Assembly: GCA_001749745.1 (NCBI GenBank)
Contig: JWTM01000101.1
Location: forward strand, 1 to 64,000
Length of the DNA stretch: 64,000 bases
From: Candidatus Marispirochaeta associata
GTDB taxonomy: Bacteria; Spirochaetota; Spirochaetia; JC444; Marispirochaetaceae
Direction: 5' to 3'
Positions 53,325 to 60,973 of this stretch are shown here, one piece after another (the first letter of the stretch is position 1; each line of letters starts with the position of its first letter). A model generated the notes under the pieces. The model had not been told where the DNA came from. It searched no databases and saw only the letters and a list, made by a program, of their open reading frames with translations. Position numbers and translations under genes: made by a program.

Positions 53325-54407
53325 ATGGGACTTACCGGCATCATTATCAAGGAGTTCAAACATATCCTCCGGGACTACCGTACCCTGATGATCCTCTTCC
53401 TCCTGCCGGTGCTGATGATCATCCTCTTCGGCCACGCCATGTCCCTGGAGCTGCAGTCGATCACCCTGGCGATGGATGATCGGGACGGCTCCTCCTACTC
53501 CCGGGAGCTGGTGCGTACCTTCGAAGGAAGCGGCTTCTTTACCCTCAAGCAGGAGCGGAATCCCGACTCCCTGCAGCTCTTCCAGCTCCGCAGGGCCGAC
53601 GCCCTCGTGATTATTCCCGACGACTACAGTCGACGCCTCATCCGGGGCGAAACGGCCCGCATCAATATCGACATCGACGCCTCCAACGCTAACCAGGCGC
53701 TGATCATCCGGCAGTACATCAACGCGGCTATTCTAAAAGGAGGCGGCGGCCCCGCTCCCTCGATAAGCATCCTTCCCGCCTATCTCTATAACCGGGAGCT
53801 CTCGAGCGCCTTCTTCTTCGTGCCGGCCCTGACGGCCTTAATCATCATCATGGTAGCCGCCATGCTCACTAGTCTGACCATTACCCGGGAGAAAGAGCAG
53901 GGGACCTTCGACCTGATCAAGCTGAGTCCCGTCCACGCCTACGAGATCATCCTCGGCAAGGTGATTCCCTACCTGCTCTTGTCGCTTTTGATAGCGTCCC
54001 TGATCGTCCTGGCCGGGGCGCTCCTCTTTCAGGTGCCTATTAGAGGCAGCATCCCGGCCCTGGGTTTCTACCTGCTCCTCTACTGCCTGACCGGCCTCTC
54101 CTTCGGCATCCTGATCTCCACCGTCGCCGGGAGTCAGCAGACGGCCATGCTGATCGCTCTGATCGGCACCCTGCTGCCGACCCTCTTCCTCTCGGGCTTC
54201 ATCTTCCAGATCGAGGCCATGCCCAGGGCCCTGCGGTACGCCAGCTGGATCGTCCCGGCCAAATATTTTCTGGTGATCATCCGGGGATTGATGCTCAAGG
54301 GCAACACCCAGGCGGAGCTGATCTTTCCGAGTCTGATGCTGGCAGCCTTCAGCATCTTCTTTCTGGTGGTAGCCATCGGCCGCTTCCGGCGCTACCTCGA
54401 ATCCTAG
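53325..54407 (+). CDS. ABC-2 type permease 1
   Basis: A 360-residue integral membrane subunit of the ABC-2/YbhS-R type: N-terminal helix LMILFLLPVLMIILFGHAMS, a long extracytoplasmic domain of about 140 residues (PDDYSRRLIRGE), five helices in the C-terminal half and the TITREKEQGTFDLIKLSPV loop near 185 that contacts the ATPase. Starts directly after the ATPase 2 stop (no gap). The second permease starts 24 bases after its stop, with AAGGAGG. Confidence 0.9.
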   Translation: MGLTGIIIKEFKHILRDYRTLMILFLLPVLMIILFGHAMSLELQSITLAMDDRDGSSYSRELVRTFEGSGFFTLKQERNPDSLQLFQLRRADALVIIPDDYSRRLIRGETARINIDIDASNANQALIIRQYINAAILKGGGGPAPSISILPAYLYNRELSSAFFFVPALTALIIIMVAAMLTSLTITREKEQGTFDLIKLSPVHAYEIILGKVIPYLLLSLLIASLIVLAGALLFQVPIRGSIPALGFYLLLYCLTGLSFGILISTVAGSQQTAMLIALIGTLLPTLFLSGFIFQIEAMPRALRYASWIVPAKYFLVIIRGLMLKGNTQAELIFPSLMLAAFSIFFLVVAIGRFRRYLES

Positions 54408-54431
54408 CCTGGGTAGATCTAAGGAGGCCCC

Positions 54432-55514
54432 GTGCGCACCCTACTGGCAATGATCAAAAAGGAGCTCCTCCAACTCAAGGGGGATAAGTTCTATCTGCGC
54501 TTCCTGATCCTGGCGCCCTTCCTGCAGCTCATCGTCCTCGGCTACTCCCTCACCATGGAGACCACTAACGTCGCCACCGTCGTCTGCGACCTCGACCGGA
54601 GCGTCGCCAGCCGGGCGCTCGTTCGCAGCCTGGAAGAGAGCGAACACTTCCGCGTCACCGGGCAGGTCGGCACCTACGGGGAGCTGGAGGATGCCATCCG
54701 TCGCTGGGAGGCGACCATCGGACTCTACATCCCCCCCGACTTCTCCTCCCGCCAGGAAGGGGAAGGGAGAGGCGAGATCCTGGCCCTCTTGGATGCGGTG
54801 GACGGCAACAAGGCCCTGACCGCCTACGGTTACCTGCAGCAGATCGCCGCCGCCGAGGAGATCGGAAGCCGTCCTGTTGAGATCATGCACCGCTACCGCT
54901 TCAATCCGGAACTCAAGAACGAGGCCTTCATGGTGCCCGGCATCGTCGTCCTGATCATCACCATCATCACCCTGATGATCGGGGCCATGAGCCTGGTGCG
55001 CGAAAAGGAGACCGGCACCCTGGAGCAGCTGAGCGTCACCCCCATCGCCAAGTGGCAGCTGATCCTGGGCAAACTGATCCCTTTCTTAGTCTACGCCTTC
55101 ATCGAGGTCGCGATTATCCTGCAGGTGGCGGAGCTCGTCTTCGGCCTCACCCTGGCCGGTTCCGTCCTCAATCTCTACCTGGCGGTTCTGATCTATCTCT
55201 TCTCGACCCTCGGTCTCGGCCTCTTCGTCTCCTCCGTCGCCGCCACCCAGCAGCAGGCCCTCTTCATCGCCTGGTTCTTCATGATCTTCATGATCCTGCT
55301 TTCGGGCTTCTTCATCCCCATCGGCAACATGCCAGGCTGGCTGCAGCAGATCACCCGCATCAATCCCCTGCGCTACATGATGACCATCGTGCGGGAGATC
55401 TACCTCAAAGCCACCCCGCTGACCCTCCTGGCCGATCAGCTCCTGCCCATGGGAATCCTCGGGGCGGGAATCTTCTCTTTAAGTATCCTCAAGTTTCAGA
55501 AGAAGAGCGCCTAG
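54432..55514 (+). CDS. ABC-2 type permease 2
   Basis: A 360-residue paralogue of permease 1: same N-terminal helix, large periplasmic loop, loop MSLVREKETGTLEQLSVTPI near 180 and C-terminal helices (GLGLFVSSVAATQQQALFIA; FFMIFMILLSGFFIPIGNMP). The two would form the heterodimeric channel. It starts with GTG at 54432 or a nearby Met and has AAGGAGG 7 bases upstream. Its stop ends the seven-gene operon; only a GC-rich non-coding segment follows before the convergent SDR gene. Confidence 0.9.
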   Translation: MRTLLAMIKKELLQLKGDKFYLRFLILAPFLQLIVLGYSLTMETTNVATVVCDLDRSVASRALVRSLEESEHFRVTGQVGTYGELEDAIRRWEATIGLYIPPDFSSRQEGEGRGEILALLDAVDGNKALTAYGYLQQIAAAEEIGSRPVEIMHRYRFNPELKNEAFMVPGIVVLIITIITLMIGAMSLVREKETGTLEQLSVTPIAKWQLILGKLIPFLVYAFIEVAIILQVAELVFGLTLAGSVLNLYLAVLIYLFSTLGLGLFVSSVAATQQQALFIAWFFMIFMILLSGFFIPIGNMPGWLQQITRINPLRYMMTIVREIYLKATPLTLLADQLLPMGILGAGIFSLSILKFQKKSA

Positions 55515-55677
55515 GGCCCCTCCGCGCGCTCATTCGCGCGCACGGACCGGGCCTGCCTCCGGGGTTCGCGGCCCTCAATCCCGGGCTACACGGTGCGCCC
55601 GGGGGGCCGCTCCGTCCTGCGGACCAAGCCCTCCGCGTCCCTGGGGCGAGGGCGGCGGCAAGCTTCTCAGGCACGGA
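55515..55677. other. GC-rich convergent intergenic segment with hairpin
   Basis: The stretch between the exporter operon and the SDR gene holds no gene. A hairpin CGCGCG (55523-55528) with CGCGCG (55535-55540) lies just after the stop. The 14-mer CGCGTCCCTGGGGC at 55634-55647 recurs at 57869-57882 in another intergenic gap; both are set in short GC-rich runs, possibly remnants of a dispersed extragenic repeat. Confidence 0.4.
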
Positions 55678-56445
55678 TCAGAGATGCTTCCCGCCGTCGA
55701 TCGGCATAACCAGTCCGTTGATGTAGCCGGCCTGGGCCGAGGCCAGATAGGCGGCGAGGCTCCCCAGCTCATCCGGATCGCCCACCCGTCCGCTCGGGAC
55801 CCCCTCTCCCTTCCTATCCAGGATCTCCTTGATCGAGACCCCCTCGGCTTCCGCTTTCGGCCGGGAGAGCTCCTTCAACCGATCGGTGGCGAAGAGCCCC
55901 GGGGCGATGCAGTTGACCGTTACCCCCTCGCGGCCCCACTCGATAGCCTGGCTCTTGGCCAGGCCGGCGATCCCCGCCCGTAGGGCGTTGCTGATGCCGA
56001 GCCGGGGCAGGGGGGTAAGGACGCTGACGGAGGTGATATAGATAATCCGCCCCCACCCGCGGGAGCGCATCCCGGGGCTAAGGCCGCTCGAAAGCAGCAG
56101 CGCACTCTCGAAGATCGCCTCGTACTGCGCGCGCCAATCTTCAGGGCTGAAGGAGTCGAGCTCCCCCGACGGCGGTCCACCGGTGTTGCTGACGAGGATA
56201 TCGACCGCGCCAAGCTCGGCGATTAAAGATTGAAGTGATTCACGATTGCTCAGGTCGGCCGTATGGGCGACTACCTTTCCTCCGGCGGCCTCTAGTTCAG
56301 CCGCCGCCGACTCGATTCGCTTCCGGTCTCTGGATGCTATATAGACTGTTACCCCCTCGGCCGCCAAAGCCTTCGCCGCCGCAAAGCCGAGACCCTTACT
56401 CGCGCCGGTAACCAGCGCCTGTTTGCCTTCAATTCCTAAGTGCAT
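55678..56445 (-). CDS. Short-chain dehydrogenase/reductase with atypical active site
   Basis: A 255-residue SDR: LVTGASKGLGFAAAKALA (residues 11-28) is the TGxxxGxG cofactor motif, VDILVSNTGGPP (near 82) the NNAG-equivalent, and GRVGDPDELGSLAAYLAS near 220 the C-terminal motif. Where classical SDRs have YxxxK this one reads LGISNALRAG (about 155-164), as in a known divergent subgroup, so catalysis by Tyr/Lys is not expected in the usual way. ATG at 56445 has AAAGGAG about 9 bases upstream; the longer frame from 56496 is rejected. It is convergent with the exporter operon and divergent from the ATPase gene. Confidence 0.87.
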   Translation of the reverse strand: MHLGIEGKQALVTGASKGLGFAAAKALAAEGVTVYIASRDRKRIESAAAELEAAGGKVVAHTADLSNRESLQSLIAELGAVDILVSNTGGPPSGELDSFSPEDWRAQYEAIFESALLLSSGLSPGMRSRGWGRIIYITSVSVLTPLPRLGISNALRAGIAGLAKSQAIEWGREGVTVNCIAPGLFATDRLKELSRPKAEAEGVSIKEILDRKGEGVPSGRVGDPDELGSLAAYLASAQAGYINGLVMPIDGGKHL

Positions 56446-56560
56446 ATGACGATACTCCTTTTCGTTAAGGTAAGCAAAAGAGAAGCAGCCGGCCATCGCA
56501 AGCCCTTTTCATGCCCGCCCCGAAAAGGCCCTTCAGCCCCTTCGAATATTGCGATATTAT

Positions 56561-56603
56561 GTAAGTTATAAAAATAGACTAACTTACCTAACTTTGCTAT
56601 AAT
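56561..56603 (+). promoter_or_regulatory. Leaderless-type promoter with inverted-repeat operator for the AAA gene
   Basis: TAGACT (56575-56580), 17-base spacer, TATAAT (56598-56603), then 7 bases to ATG 56611, without RBS. GTAAGTTA (56561-56568) and TAACTTAC (56580-56587) form a perfect 8-bp inverted repeat with an 11-base spacer bracketing the -35 box, a candidate operator. Confidence 0.65.
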
Positions 56604-56610
56604 ACTACGT

Positions 56611-57801
56611 ATGGACCCAATCCAAAACCCGTTTGCACCGGGCGCCGGCAGTCCGCCGCCCGATCTTGCGGGACGCGATACTATCAGGGAATCAGTACGA
56701 ATCGCTTTGGAGCGAATTCGTATCGGCAATGCAGCGAAAAGTGTGCTTATCGTCGGACTCAGGGGGGTTGGTAAAACTGTACTACTCGATAGAATCCGAT
56801 TGGAGGCTGAGGGGCGTGGATTCTTTACCCTCAGAATCGAAGCCCCCGAAGGGAGGAGTCTGCCGGCGATGCTTTGTCCTCAACTGCGGCAAGCTTTGCT
56901 GAAAATCTCACGAATCAAAGCGGCGAAAGATTTGACCAAGCGGGCCCTTACCGCCCTGTCTGGTTTTGTGCAAGCCCTCAAGGTAACATATCGGGATATC
57001 GAAGTGGGGATTGACTACTCGCCGGAACCGGGACTGGCGGATAACGGCGATCTGGAGCTGGACTTGCACACTCTGTTGCTGGTTTCCGGCCGAGCTGCTG
57101 AGAAAGCCGGCAGCGCACTGGTTTTATTTATCGATGAAATGCAGTATGTTCCCGAGGAACAGCTTGCTGCGCTTATCGTCGGGCTACACCGGGCGGCTCA
57201 GGAGAAAATCCCGATTACCATGATCGGAGCAGGTCTACCTCAGCTACGGGGGCGTATGGGACGGGCAAAATCGTATGCGGAGCGCTTATTCTCCTTCCCT
57301 CAAATCGGAGCCCTTTCTCCGATCGAGGCCACTGAAGCATTGGTAAAGCCGATACGGGCGTCCGGTGAAGAGATCGAGTCGGATGCTACTGCCCGGATCG
57401 TGGAACTCACCCAGGGGTTTCCCTATTTCATTCAGGAGTGGGGAAAACAGGTTTGGGACATTGCTCCCTTCTCACCGATAAGCCTGTCGGCTGTCGAGGA
57501 GGCATCAAAGATAGCCGTTGCCAGTCTGGATGAAAGTTTCTTCCAGGTCAGATTCGACCGCTTAACACCGGCTGAAAAACGATATCTGCGTGCGATGGCT
57601 CAACTCGGCTCCGGACCGCATCGGTCTGGCGACATTGCGCAGGTATTGCAGAAAAAAGTATCGTCTCTTGCGCCAACGCGCAGTCAATTGATTGCCAAAG
57701 GGATGATTTGGAGTCCCAACCACGGCGATACAGCCTATACCGTTCCTATGTTCGATGAGTTTATGCGCCGTATACTACCGGGCGATAAGTGGCTTGAGTG
57801 A
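56611..57801 (+). CDS. AAA-type ATP-binding protein (Orc1/Cdc6-like STAND ATPase)
   Basis: A 396-residue protein opening with NPFAPGAGSPPPDLAGRD, a common start for standalone bacterial 'ATP-binding proteins'. Walker A is GLRGVGKTVLLD near residues 49-60, Walker B VLFIDEMQYV near 172, sensor region around LFSFPQIGALSP near 230, and a winged-helix-like C-terminus (RLTPAEKRYLRAMAQ; GDIAQVLQKK). Members resemble archaeal Orc1/Cdc6-type ATPases; their role in bacteria is not settled. It lies alone, in its own leaderless transcript, next to toxin-antitoxin and duplicated DUF89 genes. Confidence 0.8.
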   Translation: MDPIQNPFAPGAGSPPPDLAGRDTIRESVRIALERIRIGNAAKSVLIVGLRGVGKTVLLDRIRLEAEGRGFFTLRIEAPEGRSLPAMLCPQLRQALLKISRIKAAKDLTKRALTALSGFVQALKVTYRDIEVGIDYSPEPGLADNGDLELDLHTLLLVSGRAAEKAGSALVLFIDEMQYVPEEQLAALIVGLHRAAQEKIPITMIGAGLPQLRGRMGRAKSYAERLFSFPQIGALSPIEATEALVKPIRASGEEIESDATARIVELTQGFPYFIQEWGKQVWDIAPFSPISLSAVEEASKIAVASLDESFFQVRFDRLTPAEKRYLRAMAQLGSGPHRSGDIAQVLQKKVSSLAPTRSQLIAKGMIWSPNHGDTAYTVPMFDEFMRRILPGDKWLE

Positions 57802-57893
57802 CTCGGATCCATTCGTAGTCGTATACCTTTAAGCCGGCTGTTCGCAGCCGCTCCCTCGGCTCGCTCTTCGCGTCCCTGGGGCTCGGCTGATAA

Positions 57894-58173
57894 TCAGCTT
57901 CCCTCCGCCTTTAAGCAAACATCTCCTACCGATGCGTTTAGATGCTCGGCGATGACCAGGCATTTTGCCAGCAGCAGAAATAAGACCGGCAGGCCGGTCT
58001 CGGAGAGTGATTCGAAGTTCCCTTGTCCCGTACCGATAATCAGGTCGGCCCGCTCCATTAAATCCATAAACTCATTAGAAACGTAGTAGAACGCCGTCCC
58101 CGGCGTTGTCGCCCAGGTAGAGAATTTCTTTCGCTTCCGCCAGGGCGGAGCGGAAGCGGCCACTTCCACCCCT
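57894..58173 (-). pseudogene. Decayed DUF89 paralogue (C-terminal fragment)
   Basis: Residues after PGTAFYYVSNEFMDLMERAD through LNASVGDVCLKAEGS match the end of the DUF89 protein at 59078-59962 (PGTVLTYASSSFMDCMEDAD ... LNASLGDVCLKAERE). Just upstream, DNA about 58105-58165 matches the earlier SEAKEILYLGDNAG segment but in another frame. In the intact gene these two parts are about 176 bases apart, so the paralogue lost that interval, joined at a shared CCCGG, and was frameshifted. The remaining 5' half is absent; higA lies there instead. A relic of a tandem duplication. Confidence 0.78.
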
Positions 58174-58195
58174 CAGATATGGGGATGCGGTCGGC

Positions 58196-58591
58196 CTAAA
58201 AAAATACGGCCGGTGAAACAGCGTACTTCGCGGCGAGTCGCTCAATCTGCCCCTTATTTAGTTCGCGCTTGCCGTTTAAGATCTCACTGATCACCGACAT
58301 CGGCGCCACATCGGTCAAATCCTTTAGCTTATGGTTATGCTGATCCATCAGAAAGCGGAGAACCGCCTTACCGGAGACCGGCGGGTCCTCTTGCTGATCT
58401 TCGTAGGCGGTGATTCGTTCTATGATATAGTCGTTTAGGCTGGAGAGCTCGCGGTGTCCGTCCTGGATCAGCTCGTTAAGCTGCTCGGCATACTGAGCCA
58501 TCTGTTCGAGATCCTGATCATTGCGAATCTCCAGCTCTTGAAGAAAGCGAGAAATCTGTAGAGCAGTATCCAAATCCGGTGCTGTCACCAT
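58196..58591 (-). CDS. higA: HigA-like HTH antitoxin
   Basis: A 131-residue antitoxin of the HigA type encoded after its toxin. The C-terminal half is an Xre-type HTH: LKDLTDVAPMSVISEILNGK then RELNKGQIERLAAKYAVSPA, which is the wording typical of HigA partners of HigB. The N-terminal half (about 1-75) is acidic and helical. GGAGG lies 9 bases upstream of its ATG. The gap to the toxin stop is 15 bases, so the pair is coupled. Antitoxins of this group also repress their own promoter. Confidence 0.85.
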   Translation of the reverse strand: MVTAPDLDTALQISRFLQELEIRNDQDLEQMAQYAEQLNELIQDGHRELSSLNDYIIERITAYEDQQEDPPVSGKAVLRFLMDQHNHKLKDLTDVAPMSVISEILNGKRELNKGQIERLAAKYAVSPAVFF

Positions 58592-58606
58592 CGGCTATCC
58601 TCCATC

Positions 58607-58903
58607 TTAGCTTGTGCCCCCGTATTTCTTACTGTATTCACGGTGGGGCAGAAACTCTTTCACAAAAACTGATTTCGGAAAGGTGATTCCGACAATCAAG
58701 CGATAGGTATTGTCCTTAATATTAAAGCAATAAAGTCCTCTATCCGGTCCAACTTTATCAACAGTAGGAAAGACCGTACGTAAATCCGGTAAATGATGGA
58801 AGTTTCTGGCGCTAATCAATTTTATCCACGCCTCCAAGGCTTCCTCTGCATCAGGATGCCGGAGATACCAGGAACGAATCCGCTTTTTGGTGATTACATT
58901 CAT
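58607..58903 (-). CDS. higB: HigB-like mRNA interferase toxin
   Basis: A 98-residue toxin of the RelE/HigB group: MNVITKKRIRSWYLRHPDAE, AWIKLISARNFHHLPDLR, then YCFNIKDNTYRLIVGITF with the basic residues expected for ribosome-dependent mRNA cleavage. The ATG at 58903 is chosen because GGAG lies 6 bases upstream and the family starts here; a longer frame to 58993 is rejected. It precedes higA (15-base gap), the inverted higBA gene order. It lies between an intact DUF89 gene and its decayed copy. Confidence 0.85.
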   Translation of the reverse strand: MNVITKKRIRSWYLRHPDAEEALEAWIKLISARNFHHLPDLRTVFPTVDKVGPDRGLYCFNIKDNTYRLIVGITFPKSVFVKEFLPHREYSKKYGGTS

Positions 58904-59077
58904 CCCGTCTCCTAAAGGCAGATTCGTGACGCTATCATAGAAATTTAGCATATTGCGAAATAATAAACAAGGAATAACAGCGGAACCTAGCACCTGTTTA
59001 CCTATAGGGGGAAAGAACGGCTGATTTTATCTTTCGAGAAATTTCGGGAGGAAGGGGTGATTTTACCTCAATCCTTA

Positions 59078-59962
59078 TTACTCCCTCTCCGCCTTCAGGC
59101 ACACATCGCCTAACGAGGCATTCAGGTACTCGGCCACCACCGGGCATTTCAGCCGCAGAAGGTAGAAGATCGGATAACCCGATCCCGAGAGGGCCTCGAA
59201 GTTGCCCTGGCCCTTGCTGATGATCAGGTCCGCATCTTCCATACAATCCATAAATGAAGACGAAGCGTAGGTGAGTACCGTTCCCGGAGTGGGGCAGCCG
59301 GAGGAGATCACCTCGCAGACCTCTTCCATCCCGACCAGACGGGCGTCTTCGAGAGTGGCGTCGTTGATGATCGGTCTGTCCCGCACGGCGAAGCGGATCG
59401 TGATTTCCGGATAGAGTTTGCGGAGGGTGCGGATAAAGGCCTTGTCGAATACGATCTCCCCGGCATTGTCGCCCAGGTAGAGAATCTCCTTCGCTTCCGA
59501 CAGGGCGGTGCGGAGGCGGGCCAGCTCGAAGAGGCGTCCCTCCTCCCGCTGGATGGCCTTATGTTCCTGCTCTAAGAGGAGGCGGACCTCGTGCTTCAGA
59601 TCGAAATGAGCCGCCGTCCCGTGGTCGATGATGTTGCCCGATATGGCCATCTCCACCCCCGTTAGCAGGGGATCCTCGGATGCTTCCAGCTGTTCTATCA
59701 GATAATCGTAGATATCTAAGGCCGCCCGGTTGTCGGCCTCCTTCTCCCCGGCGTAGGGGTCGCGGTTCCCGCTGATCTTGTTGATCAGGCGGTAGATCGG
59801 CAGGGCGTTCTCCGGCGGAGATTGCTCCGAGGGCAGCTCGGGCAGCATTTTCGCGACCTCGTCCATAATCTTCTTCTGCTGCTCCGCACCGGCCCCGGCT
59901 ATCCGGGCGGCGGTCAGGGCCTGAGTCAGCAGGCAGGGGTAACAATCGAGGTAGGTCTTCAT
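59078..59962 (-). CDS. DUF89/ARMT1-like damage-control phosphatase
   Basis: A 294-residue protein of the DUF89 family (AF1104-like), metal-dependent phosphatases acting on damaged phosphometabolites, including Cx-x-C variants. CYPC near residues 7-10 is the N-terminal metal-linked motif of the prokaryotic type, ILYLGDNAGEIVFDK near 162-176 carries the D-N metal site, and IISKGQGNFEALSG near 255 completes the active site. ATG 59962 has AGGAG about 8 bases upstream; the longer frame to 60016 is rejected. A decayed copy follows after the higBA module. Substrate unknown. Confidence 0.85.
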   Translation of the reverse strand: MKTYLDCYPCLLTQALTAARIAGAGAEQQKKIMDEVAKMLPELPSEQSPPENALPIYRLINKISGNRDPYAGEKEADNRAALDIYDYLIEQLEASEDPLLTGVEMAISGNIIDHGTAAHFDLKHEVRLLLEQEHKAIQREEGRLFELARLRTALSEAKEILYLGDNAGEIVFDKAFIRTLRKLYPEITIRFAVRDRPIINDATLEDARLVGMEEVCEVISSGCPTPGTVLTYASSSFMDCMEDADLIISKGQGNFEALSGSGYPIFYLLRLKCPVVAEYLNASLGDVCLKAERE

Positions 59963-60072
59963 GGGTAGTGCTCCTAAGGGGGGTATACTATCGGAATAGG
60001 AGGGGGATGAAAACAACAGAACCGCCCGCTTCGCTCGATTAGCGCGGATCTACACGGATTACTATAAACAAT

Positions 60073-60106
60073 CTATACGTATATATTTCATTAAACTATA
60101 CGTATA
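60073..60106. repeat. Twin palindrome TATACGTATA, two copies 23 bp apart
   Basis: CTATACGTATA occurs at 60073-60083 and 60096-60106; the inner TATACGTATA is a perfect palindrome. They lie in the 59963-60440 gene-free interval, which otherwise shows no gene. Two palindromes about two helical turns apart are operator-like, but no adjacent intact gene is obviously served. Confidence 0.4.
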
Positions 60107-60415
60107 ATCTGAGTCTGGGTTCCTGGTCGTCAGAACTGAGTTGAGCCTCGATCAGACCCAACTCTCCGGAATCTCCGGATAGTTGCTTCAAACCAATCCG
60201 CGCCTTTCCGCGCTTGCCTCTCCTGCTCTGTCCAAACAGCATCGCTGCTCCGACCTCGCCGCAAGATGTAAAATCGGTGAGGTTCAGCAGATATCTTGTC
60301 CGTCTTATTGTTCTAGTGATCGTTCGCGAAGCAATCTTGCGCTAGTAGGCTGCGGTTCTTTTTGAGCCAAAACGGACCCGAACGGGAGTTTCAAGACCAT
60401 TCTTGATGACAGGTC

Positions 60416-60435
60416 TATATCAATATTGATATACT
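60416..60435 (+). promoter_or_regulatory. Palindromic operator and -10 of a dead toxin-antitoxin locus
   Basis: TATATCAATATTGATATA (60416-60433) is a perfect 18-bp palindrome, overlapping a TATACT at 60430-60435, and lies 5 bases before an ATG at 60441. This is the usual position for autoregulation by a toxin-antitoxin pair. Confidence 0.6.
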
Positions 60436-60440
60436 AGGTC

Positions 60441-60740
60441 ATGGCCTAAGAGGTACTGTTGTTGGATTTGGCTGTGGATTCCTTGGGATCAATCGCGTCA
60501 TAAGCTAGAGGCGAAGGCGTTTCGGAACTCCCCTACCGTACGTATAGAAGCTCCCCGGCCAAGACCTTTATGAACTGAGGGTAAAGACTACGCGCAGATA
60601 TTTTTCAGTTGTTCTAATTCAATCATCATGGTTGAATCTACGTGGTTACTTGCGGTTACGAAACGAAGTCTAATAAGACTGATCGACAAGTGATCAACCA
60701 GGCTTTCCGGATGAAGAGCCAATAGGGGAGAATAACCAAC
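60441..60740 (+). pseudogene. Decayed RelE/Gp49-like toxin
   Basis: ATG 60441 is followed by a stop at codon 3 (MA-stop), yet reading on gives EVLLLDLAVDSLGSIAS in the same frame and then, in the frame of base 60518, FGTPLPYV-stop-KLPGQDLYELRVKT followed by RRYFSVVLIQS. The FGTPLPYVKKL and LYELRVK wording is typical of RelE-family toxins of the phage Gp49/HigB-like kind. Two frames and several in-frame stops mean it is dead. It directly precedes a truncated HTH antitoxin, in the order usual for such pairs, and lies behind a perfect palindrome. Confidence 0.72.
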
Positions 60741-60741
60741 A

Positions 60742-60945
60742 ATGAGAGCGTCGGAATACGAGCGATTGCTTTCCCACGAAGCGCAAGATGAAGCCTTCAA
60801 AAGGGAGTACAAAGCATTGGAGACCGAGTTCTCCCTTGTTCGAGAGTTTATCGTATTAAGGAAAGAGTACTATCTAACCGCGAAGGAGCTTGCCGAGCAG
60901 AGCGCGATGTCGAAACCGGCAATAGTCCTACTGGAGTCGGAGTAA
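60742..60945 (+). CDS. Truncated Xre/HigA-type antitoxin
   Basis: A 67-residue frame: MRASEYERLLSHEAQDEAF, then a linker and a short HTH (YLTAKELAEQSAMSKPAIVL) ending in LLESE-stop right after the second helix. Family members continue for another 30 residues or so (the typical sequence after the HTH), so it is shortened and probably non-functional as a complete antitoxin, although it may still bind DNA. A GGGGAG precedes the ATG. It follows the dead toxin directly and is 29 bases upstream of the histidine-kinase start. Confidence 0.6.
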   Translation: MRASEYERLLSHEAQDEAFKREYKALETEFSLVREFIVLRKEYYLTAKELAEQSAMSKPAIVLLESE

Positions 60946-60973
60946 ACGAGTGCATGTGCGTCTCGAAGGGATT

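Noticed and set aside
60183..60365. A 60-codon frame in the gene-free interval upstream of the dead toxin locus
   Set aside because: No RBS, unusual composition (Cys/Ser-rich), no family resemblance.
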